64,000 nucleotides of DNA from Avena insularis (Eukaryota > Streptophyta > Magnoliopsida > Poales > Poaceae). The notes under the pieces were generated by a model that was not told where the DNA came from, did no database searches, and saw only the letters and a program-made list of their open reading frames with translations. Numbering within the stretch: the stretch's first letter is position 1; each line of letters opens with the position of its first letter. Location: assembly GCA_023614405.1 (NCBI GenBank), contig CM042688.1, positions 442,174,028 to 442,238,027 on the forward strand, read 5' to 3'. Both the position numbers and the translations under genes were made by a program. Positions 9,715 through 20,794 of the stretch are shown piece by piece.

Positions 9715-12700
9715 TGTAACATCCTAAAAACTTCAATCCAAGCTTATCAAATATCAAATCATCCAAATTTAGGATTAACAAAAACTTTTCCATATTTAAA
9801 ATGAAGGCATTCATATTTGTGTGCATTTAAAATAGCAGTTGTTTTGAATTGCCATGATTGTGTGATCCTTTGCTTCTAAAATGTTTCTTAGGGGATTTAA
9901 ACATCATCTACATCATTCCCAAACTTTTCCTAAAAGAAATCATATCAAAAAGAATTAAAATAAACGAATGGTCATATGGACAAAATTAACTCTCATGCCT
10001 ACTTTGGCTATTCCTAGTACTCAATTCTTAACAGAAACAATTCTTGATCTCTGCACCCCTTGCTATTACACATAATGAGGTACCAAGGCCCACCTTTTGA
10101 TCTTCTAAAAACATTATGGAAACTATTTTAAATGGCAGTTCAAAATTGAATCTAATGCATATGCATAGATCACCCCTATTTCAAAAACCATGTATTTGAG
10201 CTCCATTTTCAAAACCCTTGCAACCAGAGCCTACCTAGCACTAGTGGAGATCACTCAAAAAATTTGAACTCAAAATTCAAAACTTTTTCTCTTGCCGCCA
10301 TTTTATCAAACACTTGGCAGGCAGAATCCTAACTCTAATCCTAGCTCACTGTTTTGAACAGGGTTTTGCCCCCATTTGATCTCCATTTAATCCCTCTGTC
10401 CCCCTTTGATCAAACCATGCCAATTGTAGCCCATCCCCTATGCCCTAGTGGCCATGCCAAGCCATGCCGAGCACCACCCTGGCCGGCCAACCTTGCGACC
10501 GTCGCAGCAGACCACTCCCCCTTCCCTCGCCATGTCTAGGAGGTAGCCAACGCGCTCGCCTCTCATCCCTTGCCCGAGCCAAGAGCATCCATGGACCACC
10601 GAGGAGAAGCCGCGCCCAGTGCCACCAGACCATGCCGTCGCCGCCCGCAGAGCGCACCCTGTCCCCGCGTGCACAAGCCACCACTCGACACCAGCCCACG
10701 CCCACAGCTCCATCTTGACCTGGAGAACACCCCAGACACCCCCGTTCGCCGCCCAAAGCCCCACAGCCATCGCTCGCCATGGACACCGCCGCCTCTGCCT
10801 CTCAGAGCGCCACCTCACCCCGACCGCATACCATCGCCCCTACGGCCGCATTGAAGCGCTAGAGCACCGCCAGGGGACCGCCCATCGATCGCCATCCCTA
10901 GCCATGCCGCTAGCTCGCCGTAGCCATGTCGCCACCGTCGACCGCCCATCCCGCTCGGTCTTACCGTTGAGCCTATAAAAGGAGCCCTCCCCAGCACCAA
11001 AGACTCACACCATTCCACTCCCCTCACCTCTCTAAACCTCACCCACCTCTCGCCGGAGCAAGTGGAGCAGCAGCTCACCGGAATTGGAGCCGGAGCCGCC
11101 GCCTCTAGAGAAGAAGGGTGCCGTGGATTCCGGCCACCCCAAGCTCCGCCGCGACCACGCCTCGCCTCGCTGTCGTCTTCCACTTCGTTCGCCTGCATCG
11201 CCAACCCCGCTGGAGCCCTGGAACGTCCCCAGTAGACCCCCACCGAGCCGCTAGGGTTCGACCTCGCATGACCGACCGTCAGTCGTCGGCAGCGACCCTC
11301 ACCGTAGATCTAGCCTCTAATCGCACAAAGCCCACGGTAGCTGCAGCTCGTGTTTAAGTGCCGCCGACCTGGGACCCCACAGCTGAGCCCGTGTGGCTCA
11401 GCGCCACTGGGCCGCCCATTTCTTTCCTCAGCAAGCCCGTAGATTCAAATTAGGATTTTTCCTTTTAGTTAGAATAGAGTTTATGTCCAGTGTTTCAAAA
11501 TTCAATTCTGTGAGTTTGACAAATCCAAATTGCATGAAACTAATTTTGTTTGAAGGGTATTGAAATGCTCTATCCAAGCCCGTTGGATTTAATTCATTTA
11601 GAGTTATAGATTTCTCCTAATAAAAATGAGAATGCAGAAGCTTTTGCAACTTGAAACATTTTTGTAAAATCAACCAAGTTAGCTTTTGAGTTGATTCAAA
11701 CTCTCAAAAATCACATTTCATCATATCTATCCAAATATGTAATAATATTAAGGTTTACAGACAGTGACTTTGGACTAGTACCAAAATAATGCTATATAGG
11801 CATTTCTAGTCACTTTAAATCATTAAATAATAAACTTAAACCAAAGTAATAGTAATCCAACCTTTAAATCTCATTCCCACATATTAGAATATGTGGTGAG
11901 GACATGTTCACATGATCCCATATTTTGGTGGTGAATATTAAATTGTAGTAATTTTTTTTCAATGAGTAGAAATTACTTTTCCAAAATAAAAAGGTGGAAA
12001 CTATTGAATTAAACTTGTGATGTTTTGGATGATAATAGATCATCAAGTGTGTGGTTTAGAATACTACTTAGCCTAAGTTAAGTATTGTTTGGTGATTGTG
12101 CACTCCCTATGTATTTCTAGACGATAGTACCGACCAAGCCTTCGAGGAGGAGGAGTTCTACCAGGAAGAAGAAGAAGAAAACTTCAACCACTACACCAAC
12201 CAAGGCAAGCTATTAGTGGCAAGCTAACCCTTGCAAACATGCTTTAGTAAGCTAGTGTAGCAAGCTAGAATAAAACTAGATAGTTTAGTAAAGATGCCTT
12301 AAGCATACTTTGATCACACCCCCTTAGTTTACACAAAGTTCTTTCATTAATTTTGAAGGTAGCATAAAGAGTATAAAACTTGACCTAATTATAAACCCTT
12401 ATATGTCATGCTATGACATGAGATTGATCCCACCTTTCCACCTTAGTGAACACTCTTAACCTAGTGTTTTAGACTAGATCAAACTTGAGTCATTTTAGAT
12501 GGGAACACTTGGTGAAAATGAGTTATGAAAACCTTAGAATGATGAGTCATTCTATTGAGATGTTTTGACATGTCCTGAGAAACACAATTGGTTTATGATG
12601 ATGAAAATGATGAGGCATGAGCCTTAACCCTTGTTATAAAACTGATGGTTGGATTCGGATGAGATACCATTCCAAATTTACCGTACAACCATATTACCTG

Positions 12701-13615
12701 AATTGGGTAAGGCTTAGCTGGAAATTTATATGCATTAGTATTAGTTCCCTCACGGGAGAGGTTTGAGATGAGGCTACCTCTCGATGTTGTCCACCTATGC
12801 AGTGCCCAAGATGACTGATGGTCATGGTTGGGAGGCCATGCTCATAGGAGAGGTGCTTGTACTAGGGTGTGTAAAGGGGAAGGTTATGTTTGATTATCTG
12901 CATACTAAGTATGATGATTCAGGGTTATCCCTGATAGATGTATCGAATCTTGTGGTGAAAGTGTACCACCTCTGCAGAGTGTCAAACTATTCGAATAGCG
13001 CTATTCATGATTATGTACAATTGGAATGGCCATCTTTGCGTTGTCGATGTTTTCTAAATACCTTGAAATGAATGATGAACCCTGACTTGACCACAACAGG
13101 GTTGTGTAGATGAAATTAGCTTCCCAACTTAAGTGATTCTAGACTTTTATTTTATCTTTTCTTGTTTCAGAACTCAGCTTAGGTTTCAAACTTAACTTGA
13201 TAGTTATTCTTGCAATTCAGTACTTTAACTTGGAATCATAACCCTTGCTAGTAGTAGTTTGCGAGTACTTAAAGAGTACTCATGGCTTTTGTCCCTGGCT
13301 ATTACCATGGCCAGACTATGAAGGAGATTATCAAGATGATGGTCAGCAGGACGGCTATGATAACTAGGACTATCTGCCGTCACAAGATTGCTCGTGCCCT
13401 CAAGATAGACCCACCGCCACGCTATCGCTTATTTCCACTGCTTGTTGTATTAAAGACTGGATCATGAGATCCTTATTTGTGTAAAACCTTATGTATGGTT
13501 TGTAATGGATGATGTACTATGATATCCAATCCGTTATGTCTCGCAAAAATGGTAATCCTGGGATTGCGAGGTATGGCATAACGGGCATCTGGGATTAAAA
13601 ATCCGGGTGTTGACA
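9715..13615 (+). repeat. 5' LTR of the chromovirus (3,901 bp)
   Basis: It starts TGTAACATCC and ends GTGTTGACA, immediately before the PBS. It has an AT-rich first kilobase, a GC-rich promoter and leader part (about 10430-11420) with a TATA box, and an AT-rich remainder. The Pro/Arg/Ala-rich ORFs in the GC-rich part overlap in several frames, and a 95-codon ORF lies at 12784-13071. None has a recognisable domain, so I call none of them genes. Confidence 0.88.
10974..10980 (+). promoter_or_regulatory. TATA box of the chromovirus 5' LTR
   Basis: GCCTATAAAAGGAGCC is followed by CACCAAAGACTCACACC, a strong plant core-promoter layout. The same sequence is kept in the 3' LTR at 20530-20537. Confidence 0.7.
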
Positions 13616-13618
13616 AGT

Positions 13619-13631
13619 TGGTATTAGAGCC
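13619..13631 (+). other. Primer binding site (tRNA-iMet type)
   Basis: TGGTATTAGAGCC begins three bases after the 5' LTR. It differs by one base from the usual plant initiator-Met PBS TGGTATCAGAGCC. Confidence 0.85.
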
Positions 13632-13843
13632 ATCCTGACCATAGGAGACCCTAGTTAGAATGGACGTCCAAACCAAAACTTAGCTTCAAAACCAAAGTGA
13701 GTATTTATGAAAACTATTTCCCCTCTTACCCTGGTGAACTCATTCTTTCGCAAAAATACATGTTCCTCAAAATTCTTACATTAGTACTTAAAATTTGACA
13801 CACTTGATCACTTCACTAATTTCCTCATCCTAAATTCTTATAG

Positions 13844-14606
13844 ATGGAGACTCAGTTCAGCAAGTTTTACCAGTTGGGAAACGGAGATCAGCTGATCTTC
13901 GAGAGGGATCTGGATTCACTGCGAATTTCGACGCCCACATCTGGAGTTTCTTGGAGCTCAACTTCCAGGACCCCCAGGAGACCTACAGTGGCTAGTCACC
14001 GCGGATCTTCGAGGGAGCATTGAAGCACCAACTTCCGGGAGAATTCAGTTCTCTGTGAGAGAGAACAACTGGCTAGATGGATTAGCCAGGGCAATGCATG
14101 AAGCTCTCGCACGTCTGTGTACCCTCAGCGTCAACAAGATTCAAGGGACCCGTTTTGCCCACTATGCAAGACGTGACTTCATGGGAATGCCGATGGAGAT
14201 GCCAAGTCACCCAGAGTTGAGGCGTCAAGTGGAGAACCTTGACTTCTTGCTTCATGACCGACAGCAGGAACTGGACAATGCCAGAGAGTTAGCCAACCAG
14301 AACCGTGCAATTGCCGACCAGAAGGCCCAGACTTTCACACTGCTCGTCCAAGATCGCCAGTCTCTTCGTCGCCAGCGGGCAAAGAAAGATCGCACCATCG
14401 CCCGTCTTCGCAAGAAGGTGGCCGACCTCGAGAGGACCGTCAAGGAGTAGGAAGCTCAGCTTGCCGCCAAAGAATAAGATGATGAGGGTGAAGACATCCA
14501 GGGAGATATGGACTCTTACCTCAGCAACGATGACGATTTTCTGGCAGAGGATGCTGTGGACTTCTACACTGATGATGAAGACTCCGACTTCATTGACGAT
14601 GAGTAG
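13844..14606 (+). pseudogene. Upstream coiled-coil ORF (ORF0) of the chromovirus, broken
   Basis: An ORF precedes gag. The start region (ATG at 13844, METQFSKFYQLG) is in a different frame from the main body, so a frameshift lies near 13930. The main body (about 13940-14450) includes RENNWLDGLARAMHEALARL, then a long charged helical stretch rich in Gln, Arg, Lys and Glu with heptad-like spacing, probably a coiled coil. A TAG at 14448 and a TAA at 14475 interrupt the frame, after which an acidic Asp/Glu-rich tail continues in frame to TAG at 14604. I do not know its function. Some grass chromoviruses carry an extra ORF before gag, and this is probably such a one. The basic coil plus acidic tail resembles a structural or nucleic-acid-associated protein, but that is inference. 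Confidence 0.65.
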
Positions 14607-14854
14607 ATGCACTAGAGTACTGTCGTAGCATGAGATGTATCATCTCATTGTATCGTAGTTTGCAGAATGGTTCGTCAAACCATCTGTTTTCCCCTTTGAT
14701 TGCTGTGGTGTGTGTTGTATCGTGTGCTTGCTTGCATGAATGAGAATGAAATTAGTTGAAAAACCTGAGTCTAACTCAAAGTTGTAGCTTTGAAAACCCA
14801 AAACCCTGAACCTTAGAATTTCCCTCTTACCCCTATATCTATCTCAATCCTCAG

Positions 14855-16033
14855 ATGACTCGTGGAAACCAAGGAGGGAGCAGCTCATCGCAGGACCCAA
14901 TGCTGCAGATCTTGCAGAATCTCATCGCGGACCATGAAGCAAGGTACGAGCGTCAAGCCAACTTAGCAACATTGCAGCAGATCGCCCAAATGGCTCTCAA
15001 CAACCAAGGACATGGAAATCAAGATCACCATGGATCTAAACTCAAAAACTTTCAGAACACCAATCCCCCAATCTTCAACCAATCTGAAAACCCATTAGAT
15101 GTCAATGACTGATTCTGAGACCATGGAAAACAACCTCGAAGTTGCAGGAGTTGAGGAGAATGAGAAAGTTCTCTTCGCCACTCACTATCTGGCGGGAGAT
15201 GCAAGAGCTTGGTGGAATACCGTTTGCAACATGAACCATGGCCAGGTGATGACCTGGGAAGCATTCAAGGTCAAGTTCAGCCGCACCCACATGCCGCAAG
15301 GTCTTGTCAACAGGATGAGAGATGAATTCTGTGAACTGAAGCAAGGAAGATTGACTGTAGTAGAGTACCGTGACAAATTCTTGTCACTTGCCAGATATGC
15401 ACCGGATGAAATCAACACGGAGGCCAAGAAGAAGGAGAGATTCTTAAACGGACTACATGATGAGATGCAGACTGTCCTCGTCAACATCCGTTTCCAGGAT
15501 CTTAAAGAGCTAGTCGACTCTGCCATTCAGATGGAAGGGAAGATTAATCAGGCAAACGACAACCGCAAGCGTCGTATGATGCAGCAGTCTAGATCCAGTA
15601 GTCACCGGAAATCTTGTCCCAACCCTCACCAGATATGCACCAAGGAACAACCGACCCCACCTTCTCGCCAAGCTACCCCAAATCAGAAGTGAGGAAATGT
15701 GAAGCCCGGAGGAAACAATCACAACTCCGCAACGCCAACAACTTCAACTGCGTTCTCCCAAGAGCAACAACAACAACACTGCCCCCAGAGCTGGTAGCAA
15801 TGTTGTACCTGTTGCAGTCAAGGACAAGTCCCAGATCACTTGTTTCGAGTGTGGAGTGAAGGGTCACTACTCCAATGAGTGTCCCAAGAAGACTGCCGCC
15901 AATGCCCCTGTGAATGTCCCATTAAGAGCGATGTCGTGTTCAACCAAGGCGTGAGATTTGCCCAGGAACCCGCAACCAAGAACGGTCGTCTCTTCCACAT
16001 GAACGCAGAAGAAGCCTGGAAGCACCAGACGTC
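14855..16033 (+). pseudogene. gag (capsid and nucleocapsid) pseudogene
   Basis: The N-terminal part begins at ATG 14855 (MTRGNQGGSSSSQDPMLQIL) and a frameshift near 15100 moves it into the frame of 15099-15692. The capsid-like segment holds ATHYLAGDARAWWNTV, TWEAFKVKF and EFCELKQGRLTVVEYRDKF, the conserved signature of the retrotransposon gag family in plants. After the stop at 15690-15692 a third frame contains a CCHC zinc knuckle, CFECGVKGHYSNEC (15841-15882), which would bind RNA in the nucleocapsid. The N-terminus is only about 80 residues before the capsid core, which is normal. At least two frameshifts make it non-functional. Confidence 0.85.
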
Positions 16034-17371
16034 GTGCTGGGTATGTTTTCTGTCAACTCAGTTTTAGCAAGAGTATTGTTTGATTCTGGAGCATCGCATT
16101 CATTTGTCACCGAAGAATTTGTATGCACTAGTAAGATTCGCCCAACCAACCGGAAGCATGTCATGATAGTTCAAATCCCCGGTTCAACTACAAAAGCTAG
16201 AAAAATTTGCAAAGCTGTACCTATCAGAATTCATGGGATAGATTTTTATGCCAACCTAATTGTACTTGGAACCAAAGGTTTGGAAGTAGTACTAGGTATG
16301 GACTGGATGTCAAGGCATAAAGGACTGATAGACTGTGCTAAGAAAGCCATCACCATGACCAGTAGTTCTGGAGTAACCGTAGAACATATCTCTGAAACCT
16401 TACCCCGTCAATTCAAATGCAACAAAAGTGTAGCCCTGCCTACCCTTGACCAAGTCAGAGTAGTCTGTGAATACCCCGACGTATTCCTAGATGAATTGCC
16501 CAGTATGCCCCCGGATAGGGATATAGAGTTCATTATCGAACTAATCCCCGGAACCAGACCTATAGCCCAGAGACCCTATACCATGAACCCCTCAGAGTTA
16601 GTAGAACTGAAGAAGCAGTTGGATGCCATGTTAGCAACCGGCTTGATTCAGCCAAGTGCATCGCCATGGAGATCACCAGTGTTATTCGTTGACAAGAAGG
16701 ATGGAGGCAACCGTCTGTGTACAGACTGCAGAATGTTGAATGATGTCACCATCAAGAACAAGTACCCCTTGCCAAAAATAGAGGATCTATTTGATCAGTT
16801 GACTGGAGCCCAGGTATTCTCAAAGATTGATCTTAGGACTGGTTATCACCAACTTAAGATTCGTGCAACGGATATTCCGAAGACCGCCTTTACTACTCGC
16901 TATGGTTTATACGAGTATACGGTTATATCTTTTGGATTAACCAATGCCCCTGCTTATTTCATGAATCTCATGAATAAGATTTTTATGAATTTCCTAGGTA
17001 AGTTTGTAGTTGTGTTTATCGACGACATCCTTATCTACTCCAAGTCAGAAGAAGAGCATGAGCAACATCTGAGAATCATCCTGGACACCCTGAGAGAGCA
17101 CCAGTTATATGCCAAGTTCAGCAAGTGTGATTTTTGGCTGAAAGAAGTAGGATTCCTAGGACATATTGTGTCTGCGGGAGGAGTCTCTGTTGATCCCAGC
17201 AAGATCAAAGATGTCGAAGAATGGGAAGCCCCAACCAATCAAACCCAAGTTCGTTCATTTCTCGGATTAGCGGGATATTACCGCAAATTCGTAGAAGGAT
17301 TCTCGAGCATAGCCCGACCAATGACCCAATTATTGAAGAAGGACAAGAAGTTTGAATGGATGCAAGTGTGA
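16034..17371 (+). pseudogene. Protease and reverse transcriptase part of pol
   Basis: This is the longest uninterrupted coding segment of the element (445 codons). It opens with the aspartic protease motif [10 protein letters not shown] (catalytic Asp codon at 16082), followed by [12 protein letters not shown] begins around residue 180 ([16 protein letters not shown]), with [25 protein letters not shown] and [11 protein letters not shown]. The polymerase active site is FIDD (17015-17026), the usual gypsy form of the YXDD box, and [14 protein letters not shown] and [13 protein letters not shown] follow. All key residues I can see are kept, so this portion decayed less than its flanks. In an intact element it would be part of one gag-pol frame; here frameshifts separate it from gag and RNase H. 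The displayed Met is only the first in frame. Confidence 0.9.
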
Positions 17372-18055
17372 AGCCGCCTGTGAGTCAAGAAGAGATTGAT
17401 ATCAGCCCCAATTTTGATCATGCGGACATCAAGAAGCCGTTTGATGTATATTGTGATGCATCCAAGATTGGTCTAGGATGTGTATTGATGCAAGAAGGCA
17501 AAGCCATCGCAGATCTGTCTCGACAACCAAGCGACATGAGCAGAACTATCCAACCCATGATCTTGAGCTAGCAATGTGGTTCTAGCATTGAAGACATGGC
17601 GTCATTATTTGATGGGTAATCGTTGTGAGATTTACTCGGACCATAAGAGCTTGAAGTATATCTTCACCCAGAAGGAGCTGAATATGAGGCAAAGAAGATG
17701 GATAGAGTTAATCAAGGATTATGACCTTGACATTCACTATCACCCCGGCAAAGCCAATGTGGTAGCGGATGCTCTTAGCAGATTGCCGTGTAGGCTTAAC
17801 ACCATGATCAAAGAGAAGCAACCAAGTTTGTATGAGGAGTTGGAGCAGTTCAGGACTGAGTTAGTTAGCAAAGGATTCCTCGCTAGCATTGAACTTCAAC
17901 CCACTTTGATTAGCCAAATCAAGGAAGCCCAGAAGGGGAATGAAAGTATCGACGGAATCAAATGCCGTGACAGTACAGTAAAGTACCGGATTCATCAAGA
18001 CGAAGAAGGTGTACTGTGGTACAAGGGACGTGTCGTGTACCACAGATTCGAGTGA
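17356..18055 (+). pseudogene. RNase H part of pol
   Basis: The first part (frame of 17356) has FDVYCDASKIGLGCVLMQ with a catalytic Asp at 17455. A disturbed region around 17510-17575 ends at a TAG. The second part (17576-18055) continues in another frame with [23 protein letters not shown] and [16 protein letters not shown], which carries the last conserved Asp. A further frameshift at about 18040 separates it from integrase. RNase H removes RNA from the RNA:DNA hybrid during reverse transcription. Confidence 0.85.
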
Positions 18056-19046
18056 AGGAAATTATCATGAAGGAAGCTCATGATACTCTTTATTCTATCC
18101 ACCCCGGAGGAACAAAGATGTATCAGGATTTGAAAGAGCAATTTTGGTGACACAAGATGAAGAGAGAGATCGGAAGCTACATCGCCAAATGTGACATTTG
18201 TCAAAGAGTCAAAGTGGAGCATCAGAGACCTGCAGGATTGTTGCAACCATTGCAGATTCCGGAATGGAAATGGGATTCCGTCGGAATGGATTTTATCACC
18301 GGTTTACCTACTTCTAGTAGAGGAAATGACTCAATCTGGGTCATAGTTGATAGACTATCCAAGGTAGCCCACTTCATACCAGTCAAGACAACCTACCAGA
18401 GTGCAAAACTAGCGGTAGTACATTGCTAGAATTGTTAGTGCATGGAACCCCCAAGACCATCGTATCAGATCGAGGAACCCAGTTTACTTCAAGATTTTGG
18501 CAGAAAGTTCAGGAAGGTTTAGGAACCAAGTTAAATTTCAGTACCGCTTATCACCCGCAAACAGATGGACAGACTGAGAGAGTCAGCCAGATCTTGGAGG
18601 ATATGCTTAGAGCTTGTGTGTTGGAATACGGATCAAAATGGGAAGACTGCCTGCCTTTCGCAGAATTCTAATATAACAACAGTTATCAAGCTAGTTTGCA
18701 GATGGCACCCTTTGAATTCCTATATGGAAGAAAATGTCGTACCCCTTTGAATTGGTCACAAGTAGGAGAGAGTCAGATCTTTGGACCCGACATTCTCCGA
18801 GAAGCAGAAGAGAAAGTTCACAAAGTTCGTGAGCACCTCAAGACCGCCCAATCCAGCATGTAAAAGCTATGTCGACAAGAGAAGGAGAGACCTGACTTTC
18901 AATGTCGGAGATTTCAGATATCTCAAGGTTTCACCATTGAAGGAACTCAACGCTTTAGTCAAGGGAAAGTTAGCTCCAGATATATCGGACCTTTCAAGAT
19001 TACGAACCGAGGAGAAGTATCGTATCAACTGGAACTGCCTGAAGAG
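18056..19046 (+). pseudogene. Integrase part of pol
   Basis: The HHCC zinc domain is seen as AHDTLYSIHPGG (His codons at 18079 and 18100) and CDICQ (Cys codons at 18190 and 18199), but a TGA at 18148 sits between the two pairs, where a second Trp codon is usual. The catalytic core shows GMDFITGLP (Asp at 18289), VSDRGTQF (Asp at 18468) and QTERVSQ (Glu at 18576). The last two are separated by 35 residues, the canonical D,D(35)E spacing. A frameshift near 18420 and a stop near 18670 break the core. The C-terminal part (FEFLYGRKCRTPLNW, then the VDKRRRDLTFNVGD region) is also broken. The enzyme would insert the cDNA into the genome. Confidence 0.88.
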
Positions 19047-19334
19047 ATGTCAGCCATCCACAATGTGTTCCATATCTCGTTACTTCGCAAATGCTTGGAA
19101 GTGCCTGAGAAGACTGAAGTTTTCAAGAATATCGATCACAGAGAAGTGGAAATCAACAATGACCTGACCTATCGGGAAGTTCCCATTCGTATCTTAGAAG
19201 AAGCCTACAGAACCACCAGGACCAGGAGTATCAAGTTTCTCAAGATTCAGTGGAGCAACCATACCGAGGAGGAAGCCACTTGGGAGCGCGAGGATTACAT
19301 TAGGGCAGAGTTCCCAGATCTCTTTAGTTCCTAG
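19047..19334 (+). pseudogene. Integrase C-terminus with chromodomain
   Basis: After HNVFHISLLRKC, a conserved tail of gypsy integrases, a chromodomain-like segment runs from about 19175 to 19325 (PIRILEEAYRT...IKFLKIQWSNHTEEEATWE). The QWSNH..EEATWE motif is the hallmark of plant chromoviruses. In active elements the domain is thought to steer integration to heterochromatin. It ends at TAG 19332-19334, 32 bp before the PPT. Confidence 0.85.
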
Positions 19335-19342
19335 TTTCTTGT

Positions 19343-19361
19343 AAATCTCGGGACGAGATTT
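19343..19361 (+). other. Perfect inverted repeat before the PPT
   Basis: AAATCTCG-GGA-CGAGATTT forms an 8-bp stem with a 3-base loop, directly between the pol stop codon and the PPT. An equivalent element occurs at 46698-46717 and a degraded one at 1-17. Confidence 0.8.
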
Positions 19362-19366
19362 TATTT

Positions 19367-19378
19367 AAGGGGGGAAGG
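19367..19378 (+). other. Polypurine tract of the chromovirus
   Basis: AAGGGGGGAAGG lies two bases before the 3' LTR start TGTACCATCC, the expected plus-strand primer position. Confidence 0.85.
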
Positions 19379-19380
19379 TT

Positions 19381-20794
19381 TGTACCATCCCAAAAACTTC
19401 AATCTAAGCTTATCAAAGATCAAATCATCCAAATTTAGGATTAACAAAAACTTTTCCATATTTAAAATGAAGGCATTCATATTTGTGTGCATTTAAAATA
19501 GGAGTTGTTTTGAATTGCCATGATTGTGTGATCCTTTGCTTCTAAAATGTTTCTTAGGGGATTTAAACATCATCTACATCATTCCCAAACTTTTCCTAAA
19601 AGAAATCATATCAAAAAGAATTAAATAAAAGGAATGGTCATTTGGACAAAATTAACTCTCATGCCTACTTTGGCTATTCCTAGTACTCAATTCTTAACAG
19701 AAACAATTCTTGATCTTTGCACCCCTTGCTAGTACACATAATGAGGTACCAAGGCCCACCTTTTGATCTTCTAAAACATTCGAAACTATTTTAAATGGCA
19801 GTTCAAAATTGAATCTAATGCATATGCATAGATCACCCCTATTTCAAAAACCATGTATTTGAGCTCCATTTTCAAAACCCTTGCAACCAGAGCCTACCTA
19901 GCACTAGTGGAGATCACTCGAAAATTTTGAACTCAAAATTCAAAACTTTTTCTCTTGCAGCCATTTTATCAAACACTTGGCAGGCAGAATCCTAACTCTA
20001 ATCCTAGCTCATTGTTTTGAACAGGGTTTTGCCCCCATTTGATCTCCATTTAATCCCTCTGTCCCCATTTGATCAAACCATGCCAATTGTAGCCCATCCC
20101 CTATGCCCTAGTGGCCATGCCAAGCCATGCCGAGCACCACCCTGGCCGGCCAACCTTGCAACCGTCGCAGCAGACCGCTCCCTCTTCCCTCGCCATGTCC
20201 AGGAGGTAGCCAACGCCGCACCACCCCTCTCTGTCCCTTGCCCGAGCCAAGAGAAGCCGTGGACCACCGAGGAGAAGCCGCGCCAGGCCCCTGACCATGC
20301 CGACGCCCGCGCAGAGCGCCACATCCCCCCGTGCACAAGCCACCACTGACACCGCCTCGCCTCGAGAGCGCCACCTCACCCCGATCAAGATACCACCACC
20401 CCTACGGCCGATTGAAGCTTAGAGCACCGCCAGGACCGCCCATCGATCGCCATCCCAGCCATGCTAGCCATTTCCGTAGCCATGTCGCCACCGTCGACCG
20501 CCCATCCCGCTCGGTCTCACCGTCGAGCCTATAAAAGGAGCCCTCCCCAGCACCAAAGACTCACACCATTCCACTCCCCTCACCTCTCTGAACCTCACCA
20601 CCTCTCGCCGGAGCAAGTGGAGCGGTAGCTCGCCGGAATTGGAGTCAGAGCCGCCGCCTCTGGAGAAGAAGCGTGACGTGGATTCCGGCCACCCCAAGCT
20701 CCGCCGTGACCACGCCTCGCCTCGCCGTCGTCTTTCACTTCGTTCGCCCGCATCGCCAACCCCGCTGGAGCCCTGGTACGCCCCCAGTAGACCC
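19381..20794 (+). repeat. Truncated 3' LTR of the chromovirus
   Basis: It matches the 5' LTR from its first base through the TATA region (20530-20537) to CCCCAGTAGACCC, corresponding to about 11240. It then changes abruptly to satellite (TAGAGTCGTTGCATG). Several deletions relative to the 5' LTR occur in the GC-rich part (about 20210-20420). The remaining 2.4 kb of the LTR is missing. Confidence 0.88.
20530..20537 (+). promoter_or_regulatory. TATA box of the truncated 3' LTR
   Basis: TATAAAAG sits in the same context as in the 5' LTR. If active it would drive transcription straight into the satellite beginning about 260 bp downstream. Confidence 0.6.

Larger units (their letters stand above)
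9715..20794 (+). mobile_element. Degenerate Tekay-like chromovirus (Ty3/gypsy), 3' LTR truncated
   Basis: The order is 5' LTR (9715-13615), tRNA-Met-type PBS, upstream coiled-coil ORF, gag with zinc knuckle, protease, RT, RNase H, integrase, chromodomain, PPT and 3' LTR (19381-20794). The gene order and the C-terminal chromodomain identify a chromovirus. The long LTR, the CTCGGGACGAGATT hairpin before the PPT and TGTAACATCC termini suggest the Tekay clade. Several frameshifts and stops make it inactive. The first 50 bases of the two LTRs differ at four positions, so it is not a very recent insertion. The 3' LTR lacks about 2.4 kb compared with the 5' copy and joins satellite, so no TSD pair remains. 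Confidence 0.9.

Noticed and set aside
10354..11357. Several 60-142-codon ORFs in the GC-rich part of the chromovirus LTR
   Set aside because: They overlap on both strands, have no domains, and the equivalent region of the other LTR breaks them with indels.
12784..13071. 95-codon ORF in the 5' LTR
   Set aside because: It lies wholly inside the LTR upstream of the PBS and has no recognisable motif. The matching 3' LTR part is deleted, so conservation cannot be tested.
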